Assembly: GCA_001800975.1 (NCBI GenBank)
Contig: MGWK01000093.1
Coordinates: forward strand, 1,817-65,816
Reading direction: 5' to 3'
Source of the DNA: Flavobacteria bacterium RIFCSPLOWO2_12_FULL_35_11
GTDB lineage: Bacteria; Bacteroidota; Bacteroidia; Flavobacteriales; Flavobacteriaceae
DNA: 64,000 bases
Shown here: positions 18,204-28,134 of the stretch, one piece after another
Layout of the letters: each line of letters starts with the position of its first letter
How positions within the stretch are numbered: the stretch's first letter is position 1
The notes under the pieces: model-generated
The model's database searches: none
What the model was told of the DNA's origin: nothing
The model's input: the letters and a program-made list of their open reading frames with translations, nothing else
Translations under genes and position numbers: made by a program

Positions 18204-19274
18204 TTATTTGGAAATAGCCAATAATTCGGCTAAATATTCACCCCACATCATTGGATTAGAATGAGTTCCATGACCACTGGTTTCATCTGTAATTGGCAAT
18301 AGGATGAATTTTCCATTTTCTACCTTCTTAATTTCTTTCTCCATCAAACCTAATTCTGGAGGATTAACCTGATCATCTGCTGAGTTAATAGCAATCAAAG
18401 GTGCTTTTATTTTTGAAAGGTGAGGGGCAGGATTATAAAACCTTGATGACTCAAACGCATACATCATATCATTAGCATCCATTATTGATAAATACCTGTC
18501 CACCAGTTTATCAAGCATTTCTTCAGCTTCTTCTCTGGTTGGCGCAGATTTTTGCCATTGAAGTGGGCTACTCACCATAAACATTAGCTGACCTATAGCC
18601 CCGGACAGGCCTACTTTTGGTTGTTCACTATATTCACCATTTTTCCATTCAGGATCCATTTTGATAAGTTTAACAATCAATGCTCTTTGCATTCTATTTC
18701 TTCCTGCTATTTCTACCGGTAAACTGGCTAAAGGCATAATTGCATCCATAAAATTAGGATAAGTATATCCCCATACCCAGGATTGCATTCCCCCCATTGA
18801 TGTGCCCATTACCAATCTTAGATGATTTATATTTAAATGCTCCGTTAATAATTTATAATTTGCGTGAACCATATCGTCATAAGTATATTCAGGAAAATCC
18901 ATGCGTAATCCATCACTTGGTTTACTTGATTTCCCGTGACCAATATCATCTGTTAATATAATGAAATACTTATTTGCATCCAATAGTTGTCCCGGGCCAA
19001 ACAAATTACCTGCAAATCTGGAATTTAAAAAACTTTTTCCATTCCCGGTAGTTCCGTGCTTGATCAAAACAGCATTATTAACTTTGCCATCTTTTCCTTT
19101 TGCAGGTTTTCCAAGGGTAATATAATGAAGATTTAATTCCTTTAGTTTTTTGCCATTTTCAAATTCAAAATTTTTAATTACATAATCTCCTTCTAAAGGA
19201 GTTGGATAATTTTGGCTAATCATTCCATTAACAAACAGAAAAAGAATGATTAAAAACATATATATTTTTTTCAT
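18204..19274 (-). CDS. Secreted alpha/beta hydrolase, MetX-like
   Basis: 356 residues. Signal peptide (about 1-21). The alpha/beta hydrolase fold has the nucleophile elbow GTSMGGMQ with Ser159, an acid at D300/D301 (NSADDQVN) and His at 335-338 (SGHGTHS). The sequence resembles the homoserine O-acetyltransferase (MetX) branch, including LTDDIGHGKSSKPSDG, but cytosolic MetX has no signal peptide, so a hydrolase of esters or amides in the periplasm is more likely. It follows the gamma-glutamyltransferase gene by 19 bp and is last in the susCD-GGT operon, suggesting a role in working up the same imported compound. Confidence 0.75.
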   Translation of the reverse strand: MKKIYMFLIILFLFVNGMISQNYPTPLEGDYVIKNFEFENGKKLKELNLHYITLGKPAKGKDGKVNNAVLIKHGTTGNGKSFLNSRFAGNLFGPGQLLDANKYFIILTDDIGHGKSSKPSDGLRMDFPEYTYDDMVHANYKLLTEHLNINHLRLVMGTSMGGMQSWVWGYTYPNFMDAIMPLASLPVEIAGRNRMQRALIVKLIKMDPEWKNGEYSEQPKVGLSGAIGQLMFMVSSPLQWQKSAPTREEAEEMLDKLVDRYLSIMDANDMMYAFESSRFYNPAPHLSKIKAPLIAINSADDQVNPPELGLMEKEIKKVENGKFILLPITDETSGHGTHSNPMMWGEYLAELLAISK

Positions 19275-19293
19275 ATTTTATATTATTTAATAA

Positions 19294-20988
19294 TTAATAT
19301 CCGGCAGCCTGTCCATCCTTTCTCGATTCGGAAGCTCCAAAATATACCCCTCTTTCAGCATCATACATTATTGCTTGATAACCTCCATAATAACCTCCAA
19401 ATCCAACTTCATGTCCCATTGCCATTAACTTCCTGATTTCTTCAAAATCAAAGCCGCTTTCAATTAATATTTTACCCTTGCCTAATGCGAGTTCCCCTGT
19501 TACATCAGATGACCCTATATGTTCAAATCTGGAGGCATCACCCGCTTCTTGCAAATTCAAACCAAAGTCGATAATATTCATTAAGATTTGTACGTGACCT
19601 TGTGGTTGAAAATCTCCACCCATTACGCCAAAACTCATATAAGGTTTTCCATCTTTGGTTACAAAGGCAGGTATAATAGTATGAAAGGGGCGTTTTTCGG
19701 GTGCATATGAATTTGGTTTTCCTTCTTGTAAATCAAATAATTCTCCTCTATCTTGTAACATAAAACCGAGTTTCGGCGGAACCATTCCTGACCCCATCCC
19801 TCTATAATTACTTTGTATCAAGGAGACCATATTACCTTCTTTATCGGCCACAGTCATATACACTGTTCCGGTATGACTTACTTTGCCGGCTTGATAAGTT
19901 CCTGCTTTATCTGGATTTATCAATTCTCTTCTTTTATCAGCATATTCCTTCGAGAGCAATTGTTGTACAGGAACTTTCACAAAATTCATATCCGCATAGT
20001 ACTTGGCCCTGTCTTCAAAAACCAATTTTTTGGCTTCATTAACGATATGCAAATGCTTTGCACTGCCAAATGAAATATCACTAAAATCAAAACCTTCAAT
20101 TATATTAAGCATTTGTAGTGCAGCAAGTCCCTGCCCATTAGGTGGAAGTTCCCATACGTCATAACCTCTATAATTGGTTGAAACCGGTTCTACCCATTCC
20201 GAATGATGTTTGGCTAAATCTTCATAGCTAAGAAAACCACCCTGTTCCTTTATAAAGCTTGAGATAGTTTTAGCAATCACTCCCTTATAAAACGCATCTC
20301 TACCTTCTTTGGCAATTTTTCTGTAGGTTTCTGCCAAAAAGGGATTTTTAAATATATCACCTTTTCCAGGTACTTTTCCATTGTTCGTATAAGTTTCTTT
20401 AACGTTTGGGAATTGCTTCATATATCTGGTAACGGAACCTTCTAAATAATAGGCAACAAGTTCAGTAACGGGAAAACCCGTTTCCGCATACTTTATAGTA
20501 GGGGAAAGAATTTCATCCATAGACAATTTTCCGAATTTATTGTGCAATTCAAACCAACCATCAACACAACCGGGTACTGATACAGGAAGGGGGCCAGTTG
20601 CTGGAATCTTTTCAATGTTATTATCTTTAAAATATTTCAAAGTCAAAGATTTAGGTGATCTCCCACTTGCATTTAATCCATATAATTTTTTGGTTTTTGA
20701 ATCCCAAACAATTGCAAAAAGATCTCCTCCAATACCACTACCGGTGGGTTCCATTAATCCCAAGGCTGCATTTACTGCTATTGCAGCATCTACAGCAGTA
20801 CCACCTTTTTTTAAAATATCCAACCCTATTTGGGTCGCAAGTGGTTGACTTGAAGCCACCATTCCATTTTTGCCAATTACTTCTGATCGTGTGGCAAAAT
20901 TTCTACCCGTAAGCCTGTCCTGGGCAATAGAAGATATGCCCAGGAAAACAAAAAGGATGAAAATTGATTTTTTCATATTAAATTCCAT
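19294..20988 (-). CDS. ggt: Gamma-glutamyltransferase (periplasmic)
   Basis: 564 residues; signal peptide near residues 5-22 (cleavage after SSIAQ). An ATG four codons in (20976, MKKSIF) may be the true start. Family marks are GGTAVDAAIA (62-71), the PTGSGIGGDLF oxyanion segment, and the self-processing site before T375 in HTGTVYMTVADKEGN, which becomes the N-terminal nucleophile of the small subunit. GGTs are N-terminal-nucleophile hydrolases that split gamma-glutamyl bonds, as in glutathione. The sequence is nearer the bacterial YwrD/acylase-like branch than to E. coli Ggt. Lies 28 bp after susD, so the imported substrate may be a gamma-glutamyl peptide. Confidence 0.88.
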   Translation of the reverse strand: MEFNMKKSIFILFVFLGISSIAQDRLTGRNFATRSEVIGKNGMVASSQPLATQIGLDILKKGGTAVDAAIAVNAALGLMEPTGSGIGGDLFAIVWDSKTKKLYGLNASGRSPKSLTLKYFKDNNIEKIPATGPLPVSVPGCVDGWFELHNKFGKLSMDEILSPTIKYAETGFPVTELVAYYLEGSVTRYMKQFPNVKETYTNNGKVPGKGDIFKNPFLAETYRKIAKEGRDAFYKGVIAKTISSFIKEQGGFLSYEDLAKHHSEWVEPVSTNYRGYDVWELPPNGQGLAALQMLNIIEGFDFSDISFGSAKHLHIVNEAKKLVFEDRAKYYADMNFVKVPVQQLLSKEYADKRRELINPDKAGTYQAGKVSHTGTVYMTVADKEGNMVSLIQSNYRGMGSGMVPPKLGFMLQDRGELFDLQEGKPNSYAPEKRPFHTIIPAFVTKDGKPYMSFGVMGGDFQPQGHVQILMNIIDFGLNLQEAGDASRFEHIGSSDVTGELALGKGKILIESGFDFEEIRKLMAMGHEVGFGGYYGGYQAIMYDAERGVYFGASESRKDGQAAGY

Positions 20989-21016
20989 TTAAATTAGATG
21001 CTTTTTAAAAATTGGT

Positions 21017-22450
21017 TTAAAATATATCCCAAAATAATTTTGTTTCTGTATTATCGCCACCTATGTTAGATGCGGCAATAGTATAATTTGCATTATTTAA
21101 CTGCTGTTCATTTCCAGGATATCTCAGTCTGTTTGGAAAACCTGAAATTGCATTTTCTGCCAATGGTAACTGTGGATGATCCAATCTTCTCATTTCTGTC
21201 CAAGCTTCAAAGGGACGGTTATATAAAGCTATCCATTTTTGAAAACCAATTTTTTGTTTCCAATCCCCCAATGCTGTAGCATATGCCACTTTAGGTTGAT
21301 TTAAATATGTCTCAGCTTCTGCATCAGATCCACCCCAAGCCAAAATGGAATACTTTATAGCATTGTTGTAATGTTCTTCAGCTGTACCAGGAATATTATA
21401 GCCTCGTTCTTTCGCTTCTGCTCTTAGAAATTCAACTTCAACTATATCAAGAAGCACATTCGGAGCATCTGGTGCAGCGATCTGTGCGCTCGGTTTGGAC
21501 ATCCCTGGATAATTACTTGCACGCCCCACAACACCTCCAACATATTCTCCTACATTATTCAAACCAAAATAACTAGGTAAACGTGGATCATTTAACTCAA
21601 TAAGCTCGTCTATTAAATCCTTTGCGGCAATATAATCAGTTCTATTTGCTAAAACCAATTCATTATACAAAGGATTATTATTAGGAGGTGAATTATAGTA
21701 TTGAATAAATGCAGTTTCATTTATATTTATAATTGCATTTGCATTTGCTTGTTCAAAAGCAGTTTTAGCCACGTTAGCATTAACATCAGCATAAGTTATT
21801 GCCATTCTTAATTTTAATGAATTGGCAAACGCTATCCATTTTGAAACATTTCCGTGATAAATGATATCTTCAGAAGAAGAAAAACCGCCACCAACATCGT
21901 TTAAGCTAATAATATCTTCATCAAGTCTCCTTAATAAATCATTATAAATTGTTTGTGCATCGTCATAAACAGGGAAAAGATTATTATCATCTAATGCCTC
22001 TGAATAAGGGATGTCTCCAAATGTTTTCACCAATATATCATAAGTATAAACTTGCATTATATCTACCATCGCCAATTGATTGGCTTTTTTGGCAGGGCTT
22101 AAAGTCTCATCCTTTGAAATTATTGAAGTAGATGCTTTTAAATCATTTAAAACATCTTTATACATTCTACTCCACCAATTTTCATGAATTGCTCTTGTAA
22201 TATAATCATATTGTGCCTCTTGCTGGATAACTGCCTGTCCCCAATGCTTCACAATATGTCTAAAAATATTAATATTTACACTAGCTGAAGCCAAACCATC
22301 AGATAGATTTTTAACTGCATTGGTAAATAAAGGGCCTTGTGGCACACTAGCGGCTCTCTTTGTTTCCTCATTAAAAGTTGTAATATCCTTAGTACAAGCT
22401 ATGAAAAGAAGGATACTGGAAATAATTATAATAAATATTTTTTTCATCAC
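21017..22450 (-). CDS. SusD-like lipoprotein (SusD-like_2 type)
   Basis: 477 residues with lipobox Cys at about 19-20 (LLFIACTKD). Unlike the alginate SusD, it is of the SusD-like_2 kind: ALVKNL-type opening, HWGQAVIQQEAQY, the DILVKTFGDIPYSEAL block, SLKLRMAITYADV and a C-terminal FEAWTEMRRLDHPQLP. It lies 7 bp after the STN-type SusC, so the two form one outer-membrane complex. The linked gamma-glutamyltransferase and hydrolase suggest a peptide or amino-acid conjugate rather than a polysaccharide as cargo; no glycoside hydrolase is nearby. This is inference from context. Confidence 0.9.
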   Translation of the reverse strand: MMKKIFIIIISSILLFIACTKDITTFNEETKRAASVPQGPLFTNAVKNLSDGLASASVNINIFRHIVKHWGQAVIQQEAQYDYITRAIHENWWSRMYKDVLNDLKASTSIISKDETLSPAKKANQLAMVDIMQVYTYDILVKTFGDIPYSEALDDNNLFPVYDDAQTIYNDLLRRLDEDIISLNDVGGGFSSSEDIIYHGNVSKWIAFANSLKLRMAITYADVNANVAKTAFEQANANAIININETAFIQYYNSPPNNNPLYNELVLANRTDYIAAKDLIDELIELNDPRLPSYFGLNNVGEYVGGVVGRASNYPGMSKPSAQIAAPDAPNVLLDIVEVEFLRAEAKERGYNIPGTAEEHYNNAIKYSILAWGGSDAEAETYLNQPKVAYATALGDWKQKIGFQKWIALYNRPFEAWTEMRRLDHPQLPLAENAISGFPNRLRYPGNEQQLNNANYTIAASNIGGDNTETKLFWDIF

Positions 22451-22457
22451 GTTGTGT

Positions 22458-25400
22458 TTATATTTTTAATTTAGCATTAAGACCAATTGTTCTGGTGGTT
22501 GGATATGAACCACTTTGGTATCCTTGTATGTTACCGGATGAAAGGTTCTCTTCTGGATCTGCATAAGGAACATTTTTATGGATGATCCAAAGATTCCTTC
22601 CAATAAGTGACAACTCAATATCTTTAAAATATTTGGATATCATTTTTTCTGGTAGTGAATATGAAAGGGACAATTCTCTAAGTTTTACATAACTAGCGTC
22701 ATAAACAAACTCTGATTGTGGCTCATAAAAACTATTATTGGATGTAATGGTAACTCTTTTGGTATTTGGATTACCATCTGCTGTAACACCTGGTAATATG
22801 ATGCCACCTCCATCTATAACTGCATCTCTAACAGGATTTCCAAGTTCGTTTAAGCCTACTGTTCTTGGATAAAGCCCAGCAGCACTTCCGTAATACATAT
22901 CTAATGAAAATAAATCCCCACCTTTACGAACATCAATTAAGAAACTTAAAGTAAGACCTTTATACTTAAATGTATTATTTATTCCTCCTATCCAATCTGG
23001 ATTTATATTTCCTATAACATTAGAAGTCGTAGAAGATATTTTCCATAATCCGTTTTCTTTGACGATTCTTTCTCCGTTTAAATATTCATAGGTAGCACTC
23101 TGGAGTTCTCCGTATGGTCTTCCAGCCGTGGCATTTAAACTAACGCCGCCCTGAAATGAAGCAAGTCTTAAATTGGTGCTGTTTTCATATAATGAAATTA
23201 CCTTATTTCTATTACGGGAAAAATTAACGTTCACATTCCAGGAAAAATCTTGGTTCCGAACAGGTGTCCCAAATAATGATAACTCTACACCTTTATTTTC
23301 TATGTCACCCGCATTAATGAATTTACTTGAATATCCAGTTGTTAAAGAAACTGCCACTGGTATAATTTGATCAACAGTATTGGTATGATATAAAGATGCA
23401 TCAAATCCAAACCGATTATTAAAAAAAGCCATTTCTAATCCTATTTCCCTGCTTTTAGTCATTTCAGGTTTTAAATTAGCGTTGTTTTTAGTGTCGGGTA
23501 AAGAAAATAATAAACCGCTTCCAAAGGGATTAGGTTTGTCATATACATCACTAAGACTTCCCCATGGTGCATCATTCCCAACAGTTGCATAATTTGCTCG
23601 TATTTTACCGGATGAAATCCATTCCATAGATTCTAAGTGATGTGAAAAGAGCCAACTGCCAGACAATGCATAATAATTATAAGCATTATTATTAGATGGC
23701 AGAGTAGAAGAAATATCCCTGCGTAAAGTACCGTCCAAAGTTAAAAAGTCATGATAGGTTAGTGTAGCTCCACCAAAATATCCATCTACTGCTTTAGGTT
23801 GGTAATTTTCTATCGGTGCAGGAACAGTTCCCACAGAATTAGAAATAGAATATAAATTAGGCACTATTAATCCTCCGGATGTTGAAGAAAATACAGAGGT
23901 AATGGTATTTCTTCTTATGTTAATTCCAGCAAGTGCATTAAGATTAAAATCTTCTGATAATTTTTTGTTGAGCGTTGTAAGAAAATCATAATTTGTTTCA
24001 TTATAACTTCTGTCAAAACGGGAATATGAAGCAATGCCAGAACTTCCTACCGCCACTCTTTGCTGTTGAAATTCATTATAATTATCAATAGAGATTCGTC
24101 CTAAAAGTTCTAACCATTCAGTAATTTTATAATTTAGAAACATATTTCCTATTACCCTATTTCTTGTGTCATTCTCAAAATTTTCGTAAATAGTCCAGTA
24201 AGCGTTATTTGAAAATGCAGGTCTTATACCTTCTGATGTGGTTGGGTCTGCCCAATTCCAAGTAATGTTTCTTCGCGTTCTAAAATAAGCTTCCTTTTGT
24301 TCCTGAATATCTACATTTGTTTGATTAAAATGTCGAAAAGTACTGTTTATATTTCGACCGCTGTCATATCCGGTACCATATCTACCGTGGCCATTTATTT
24401 GAGAATAATTTCCCATTGCCCCTATTGTAAGATTACTCAGTAGATTATAGCTCCCATTCAGACTGAAATTGTTTTTTTGAACTTCACTATTTGGTACTGT
24501 TCCCCTTTCTTCATTTCTTGTATAACCAAATTTAACGGAACCTTTATCTGCAATCAAACCATCTATTATAATACTATGATTACTGGAAATTGAAGTTTCA
24601 TAAAAAGTCTCTGGCCCATTTTTTGGGTAAATCCAAGGTTTTGGTTGAAGGTAATTTGGGGAACTTGGATCGAAAGCTTCCCAATCATAAACCATGAGAT
24701 TAGCATCGTAATTTGGACCCCACGATCTGGGAGCAAATGTTGGAACTACCAGATCATCTTCTGCATCTCCGTTAACATCAAAAAGCAGAAATCCATCTCT
24801 TCCATATGGAGCAGAACGTCCAGCACCATAATCCTTTTGGTATTCAACAAAAGTTGACTTGTCAATTTTACCAATAATTAAAGCAGAATTCACAGAAATG
24901 TTGAGACCCTTTTTTGCCTTTTTAGTAGTAATCATAACAACACCGTTCGCAGCTCTTGAACCGTATAAAGCACTTGCAGCCGCGCCTTTTAAAACATTAA
25001 TTGATTCAATGTCATTTGGATTGATATCCGCAGCTGCATTTCCATAATCATAGCCACCACCACCTGTCTGTTGTGTGGCGGAATTGGTATTTGAATTATC
25101 TACAGGCACTCCATCAACAACAAATAAAGCTTGATTATTTCCTGTTAAGGATTTTGCGCCACGAATAACTACGTTTACCGAACCACCAATTGCATTTCCC
25201 TGCGTGATTTGCACACCCGAAATTTTACCGGATAGTCCAGAAGCTACATTACCACCTTTCGTTTTATTTACATCTTCTCCATCTATCTGCTGGGCAGCAT
25301 AAGGCAAAATATTTTTTTTACGTTGAATTCCAAAAGCAGTTACCACCACTTCATCTAGCCCTTGGGCATCATCTTGCATAACAATATTGATGTTGTTTGA

Positions 25401-26000
25401 TGAACTTATAGTTTGTTTAACTATTTTCATGCCAAGAAAGCTAAATTGCAATACTTCTCCTTCTTTAGCTATGATACTATAGTTTCCATTAAAATCTGTT
25501 GAAGTTCCTCTACTAGTTCCAACAACAATAACACTTACACCAGGGAGTGGCATACCACTACTGTCAGTTACCAAGCCTTTAATTTCTTTTTGTTGGTCAA
25601 TTAATAAATTGATAGAATTTTCTACATTATTAGTATTAATAGGAGTTCTTTTAATGATAATTTGTTTGTCCATTAATTCTGTAGAAACAAACATCCCTGA
25701 AAACATATTATTTAAAATATTATGAACTTTCTCGTTTTTTACATTAACTGAAACAACCTTTTCAACATTAATATCATTTCTATTGAAAAGAAATTTGAAA
25801 TCTGTTTTCATTTCAATTTCGTGCAAAACCTTTTCAATAGTGACATTGTTTAGGTTCAATGTTATTTTTGTGTTTTGGGCATAATTGCTTGCTTCAATGT
25901 TGAAAATGGAAACTATTAGCAAAAATGTGGTTAATTTCATTTTTAAATTAAAATTAAAGCAGAATAAGTCCATTCTCTTATTCTTAATAAGATTTTTCAT
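22458..26000 (-). CDS. SusC-like TonB-dependent transducer with STN domain
   Basis: 1180 residues. After a long N-terminal leader (signal peptide about 20-42, ending NYAQ; an inner start at MKLTTFLL is possible) come an STN domain (about 45-115, ITLNLNNVTIEKVLHEIEMK), a carboxypeptidase-regulatory-like domain (about 140-210), plug (VNVVIRGAKSLTGNNQALFV) and barrel. The STN domain is the part that contacts a FecR anti-sigma factor, and FecR plus an ECF sigma gene lie directly upstream, so this receptor both imports and signals. It heads the susC-susD-ggt-hydrolase operon, 143 bp after fecR. Confidence 0.95.
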   Translation of the reverse strand: MKNLIKNKRMDLFCFNFNLKMKLTTFLLIVSIFNIEASNYAQNTKITLNLNNVTIEKVLHEIEMKTDFKFLFNRNDINVEKVVSVNVKNEKVHNILNNMFSGMFVSTELMDKQIIIKRTPINTNNVENSINLLIDQQKEIKGLVTDSSGMPLPGVSVIVVGTSRGTSTDFNGNYSIIAKEGEVLQFSFLGMKIVKQTISSSNNINIVMQDDAQGLDEVVVTAFGIQRKKNILPYAAQQIDGEDVNKTKGGNVASGLSGKISGVQITQGNAIGGSVNVVIRGAKSLTGNNQALFVVDGVPVDNSNTNSATQQTGGGGYDYGNAAADINPNDIESINVLKGAAASALYGSRAANGVVMITTKKAKKGLNISVNSALIIGKIDKSTFVEYQKDYGAGRSAPYGRDGFLLFDVNGDAEDDLVVPTFAPRSWGPNYDANLMVYDWEAFDPSSPNYLQPKPWIYPKNGPETFYETSISSNHSIIIDGLIADKGSVKFGYTRNEERGTVPNSEVQKNNFSLNGSYNLLSNLTIGAMGNYSQINGHGRYGTGYDSGRNINSTFRHFNQTNVDIQEQKEAYFRTRRNITWNWADPTTSEGIRPAFSNNAYWTIYENFENDTRNRVIGNMFLNYKITEWLELLGRISIDNYNEFQQQRVAVGSSGIASYSRFDRSYNETNYDFLTTLNKKLSEDFNLNALAGINIRRNTITSVFSSTSGGLIVPNLYSISNSVGTVPAPIENYQPKAVDGYFGGATLTYHDFLTLDGTLRRDISSTLPSNNNAYNYYALSGSWLFSHHLESMEWISSGKIRANYATVGNDAPWGSLSDVYDKPNPFGSGLLFSLPDTKNNANLKPEMTKSREIGLEMAFFNNRFGFDASLYHTNTVDQIIPVAVSLTTGYSSKFINAGDIENKGVELSLFGTPVRNQDFSWNVNVNFSRNRNKVISLYENSTNLRLASFQGGVSLNATAGRPYGELQSATYEYLNGERIVKENGLWKISSTTSNVIGNINPDWIGGINNTFKYKGLTLSFLIDVRKGGDLFSLDMYYGSAAGLYPRTVGLNELGNPVRDAVIDGGGIILPGVTADGNPNTKRVTITSNNSFYEPQSEFVYDASYVKLRELSLSYSLPEKMISKYFKDIELSLIGRNLWIIHKNVPYADPEENLSSGNIQGYQSGSYPTTRTIGLNAKLKI

Positions 26001-26090
26001 ACTTTTGTTTTGGATTAGTGATTAATGATTTTTTTAATTCACTTTTTTTATGATCGGGAGATGTTGGTCCATCTTCCGATTTTTTATTTT
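26000..26090 (+). ncRNA. Possible antisense RNA at the second susC start
   Basis: A perfect plus-strand TAnnTTTG box (TACTTTTG, 26000-26007) sits over the susC start codon and is followed by a T-run hairpin (26053-26090). The expected transcript is about 70 nt, running away from susC. The layout copies the one upstream of the alginate susC. No clear -33 box. Confidence 0.25.
26053..26090 (+). terminator. Hairpin with T-run between fecR and susC
   Basis: Stem ATCGGGAGATG / CATCTTCCGAT (one G-T pair), six-base loop, followed on the plus strand by TTTTTTATTTT. No plus-strand gene ends here. On the minus strand it lacks a T-run and would be a leader structure for susC. Confidence 0.55.
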
Positions 26091-26143
26091 ATAAAGTGAC
26101 ATGATTTAATAGGTTTGTTTCAATTCATAAATGTTTATGTTTT

Positions 26144-27307
26144 TTAGTTAATAATTATTTGATTATTTTTTAAAATATACTGAAATTTGTAACTCTTATT
26201 AAAAGCGAAGAGTACCTCTTCAATTGTTTCAATATCAAATGTTGCATCATAATATTGTTCATTCAATTTAGTATTGTTATTTGTGATGCTAACATTATAA
26301 TGTCTTTCAAGCTTTTTAAGGATGTTTTTAAACTGTGTATTTTTAAAAATAAGTTTTCCGTCTATCCAACCAGTGTAGTCATTCGTATTAACCTCTTCAA
26401 TAATAATATTGTTCCTGCTATTATTCCATGAGGCCTTATGGCCAGGTTTCATTTCTAATGAAGTTGCCTTATCATATTTTTTATCGTCGCCAAAAATGCT
26501 TACCGCTCCCTCTACAAGCACTGTATTTATTGATGAATCTTCTGGGTAAGTGGATACGTTAAATTTTGTTCCCAATACTCTGACATTCATGTCATCACCA
26601 TTAACAATAAAAGGATGTTTTGCGTCTTTGGCAACATCAAAATAAGCTTCTCCTTCTAATAAATAAACTTGTCTATTTAGCCCTGTAATAAATTTTACAG
26701 GGTACTTTAAAACAGTTCCGGAATTCAAATAAACCTCAGTGCCATCTGATAAAACAACTTGAAATTTTTTCCCGTTAGGTATAGTTAATATGTTGTAGGC
26801 TAATTTTTCAGCGCTATTTTCTTTTTCATAATTCAACATGTTTCCACTTTGTTCAGCTATTATTTTCCCTGTTTCATTTATAATTTTTTGATCTCCACTG
26901 GAATTGATAATTTTTACATTCCCGTTTTCTAATTCTATTGTAATATCGTCTTTGGCAATTATCAACTGATTTTTAGGAACCTCTATTGTTTTATGATAAT
27001 TCATAAAATAAAAACCAATGCCAAGCACTCCAATAAAAACTGCAGCATATTTTAACAAAGCTGTCAAACGATTTTTATTCTTATTTTTTTTCATCAATTT
27101 AATTTTGTCTAGCAACAAAATATAGGCTTCCTGTGAATCAATAGTATTATATTTTATATCTAAAAGCAGTTTTGTCTTTAAATATTCTTTGAAGGTTTTT
27201 TGATTTTTTTTCTTTTCAAGCCATTTCAATAATTGCTTTATTTCAGCTTCTGAGGCCTCTGAAGCCAAATATTTACTAATAATTTTTTTATTTGAAGATG
27301 GTGTCAT
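26144..27307 (-). CDS. FecR-type anti-sigma factor
   Basis: 387 residues. Cytoplasmic N-terminal region binding sigma (1-80), one membrane segment (about 85-103, LKYAAVFIGVLGIGFYFM), then a periplasmic FecR domain (LNSGTVLKYPVKF, EGEAYFDVAKDAKHPFIV, VLGTKFNVSTYPEDSSINTV) and a C-terminal DUF4974 domain (LEKHYNVS-like segment, TFDIETIEEVLFAF). It transmits the substrate signal from the STN domain of the downstream SusC to the upstream sigma factor. 98 bp after the sigma gene. Confidence 0.93.
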   Translation of the reverse strand: MTPSSNKKIISKYLASEASEAEIKQLLKWLEKKKNQKTFKEYLKTKLLLDIKYNTIDSQEAYILLLDKIKLMKKNKNKNRLTALLKYAAVFIGVLGIGFYFMNYHKTIEVPKNQLIIAKDDITIELENGNVKIINSSGDQKIINETGKIIAEQSGNMLNYEKENSAEKLAYNILTIPNGKKFQVVLSDGTEVYLNSGTVLKYPVKFITGLNRQVYLLEGEAYFDVAKDAKHPFIVNGDDMNVRVLGTKFNVSTYPEDSSINTVLVEGAVSIFGDDKKYDKATSLEMKPGHKASWNNSRNNIIIEEVNTNDYTGWIDGKLIFKNTQFKNILKKLERHYNVSITNNNTKLNEQYYDATFDIETIEEVLFAFNKSYKFQYILKNNQIIIN

Positions 27308-27405
27308 TTTATTAATTTAATTGCGTAATTAGTAATAAGACGAAGCGTTTGTTAAACACCCTCAATATATTTTTTATTATTTTTAAAATAAAGTGAAAAA
27401 TATGA

Positions 27406-28014
27406 TTAATTCCTTGTTGATTTCGCACTGCGAAATGAAAGTAGCAGAAATAGAGAATATGAGCTATTATTAAGTTTCTTTCTTAATTTTTTTAAAGCGA
27501 TAGACATATGTCTTTCTACAGTTTTTATAGAAATGTTTAATTTATCTGCTATTTCTTTATATTTTAAACCTTCCTTTTTGCCTAGCAGAAAAACTTCTTT
27601 ACATTGGGTGGGTAAATTATCAATTTCTAAATCAATGGCAAGATATAGATTCTCAAGATCTTCTGATGAAATTTCGCTAAACTCCAATAGAGTTTCCTGC
27701 TTTAAAAGGTTTAATTGATTGGTTTCTTTTATAATTCTTCTTTGAGTATCAATAAAATGGTAATAGATGGATTTAAGAAGATAGCCTTTTAAAGAACTGT
27801 GAACATTTAAGTTCGAACCTTTGCTCCATATTTTTATCATGGTCTCCTGAACTATATCTTTAGCTAAATCATCATTACCGCATAAAGCCTTGGTATAATT
27901 ATATAACTCAGAATAATATAATTTATATACATGGTTTAATGCATCTTCATTTCCTTTTTTAAGTTGTAAAATAAGAGTCGATTCGTCAAAAAAATCATAT
28001 TTATTTAGATGCAT
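27406..28014 (-). CDS. ECF sigma factor (Bacteroidota RpoE-like)
   Basis: 202 residues. Sigma region 2 at about 20-90 (YYSELYNYTKALCGNDDLAKDIVQETM) and region 4 at about 130-180, with helix-turn-helix YKEIADKLNISIKTVERHMS. It lacks a signal peptide and membrane segments. Paired with the FecR gene and the STN-type SusC, it should switch on the susCD-ggt operon when substrate is present. The C-terminal tail after the region 4 helix (NSSYSLFLLLSFRSAKSTRN) is short and hydrophobic, as often seen in this group. Confidence 0.93.
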   Translation of the reverse strand: MHLNKYDFFDESTLILQLKKGNEDALNHVYKLYYSELYNYTKALCGNDDLAKDIVQETMIKIWSKGSNLNVHSSLKGYLLKSIYYHFIDTQRRIIKETNQLNLLKQETLLEFSEISSEDLENLYLAIDLEIDNLPTQCKEVFLLGKKEGLKYKEIADKLNISIKTVERHMSIALKKLRKKLNNSSYSLFLLLSFRSAKSTRN

Positions 28015-28134
28015 GGCCTAAATATAAAATTAAAAATTAAATAAACTAATTTTATTGTACAAAGAAAAATAATCCACTTTTAAAATCTACTTTACAGGAA
28101 TTCTTAAAGATTTTAAATTTGAATTAAATTATAG

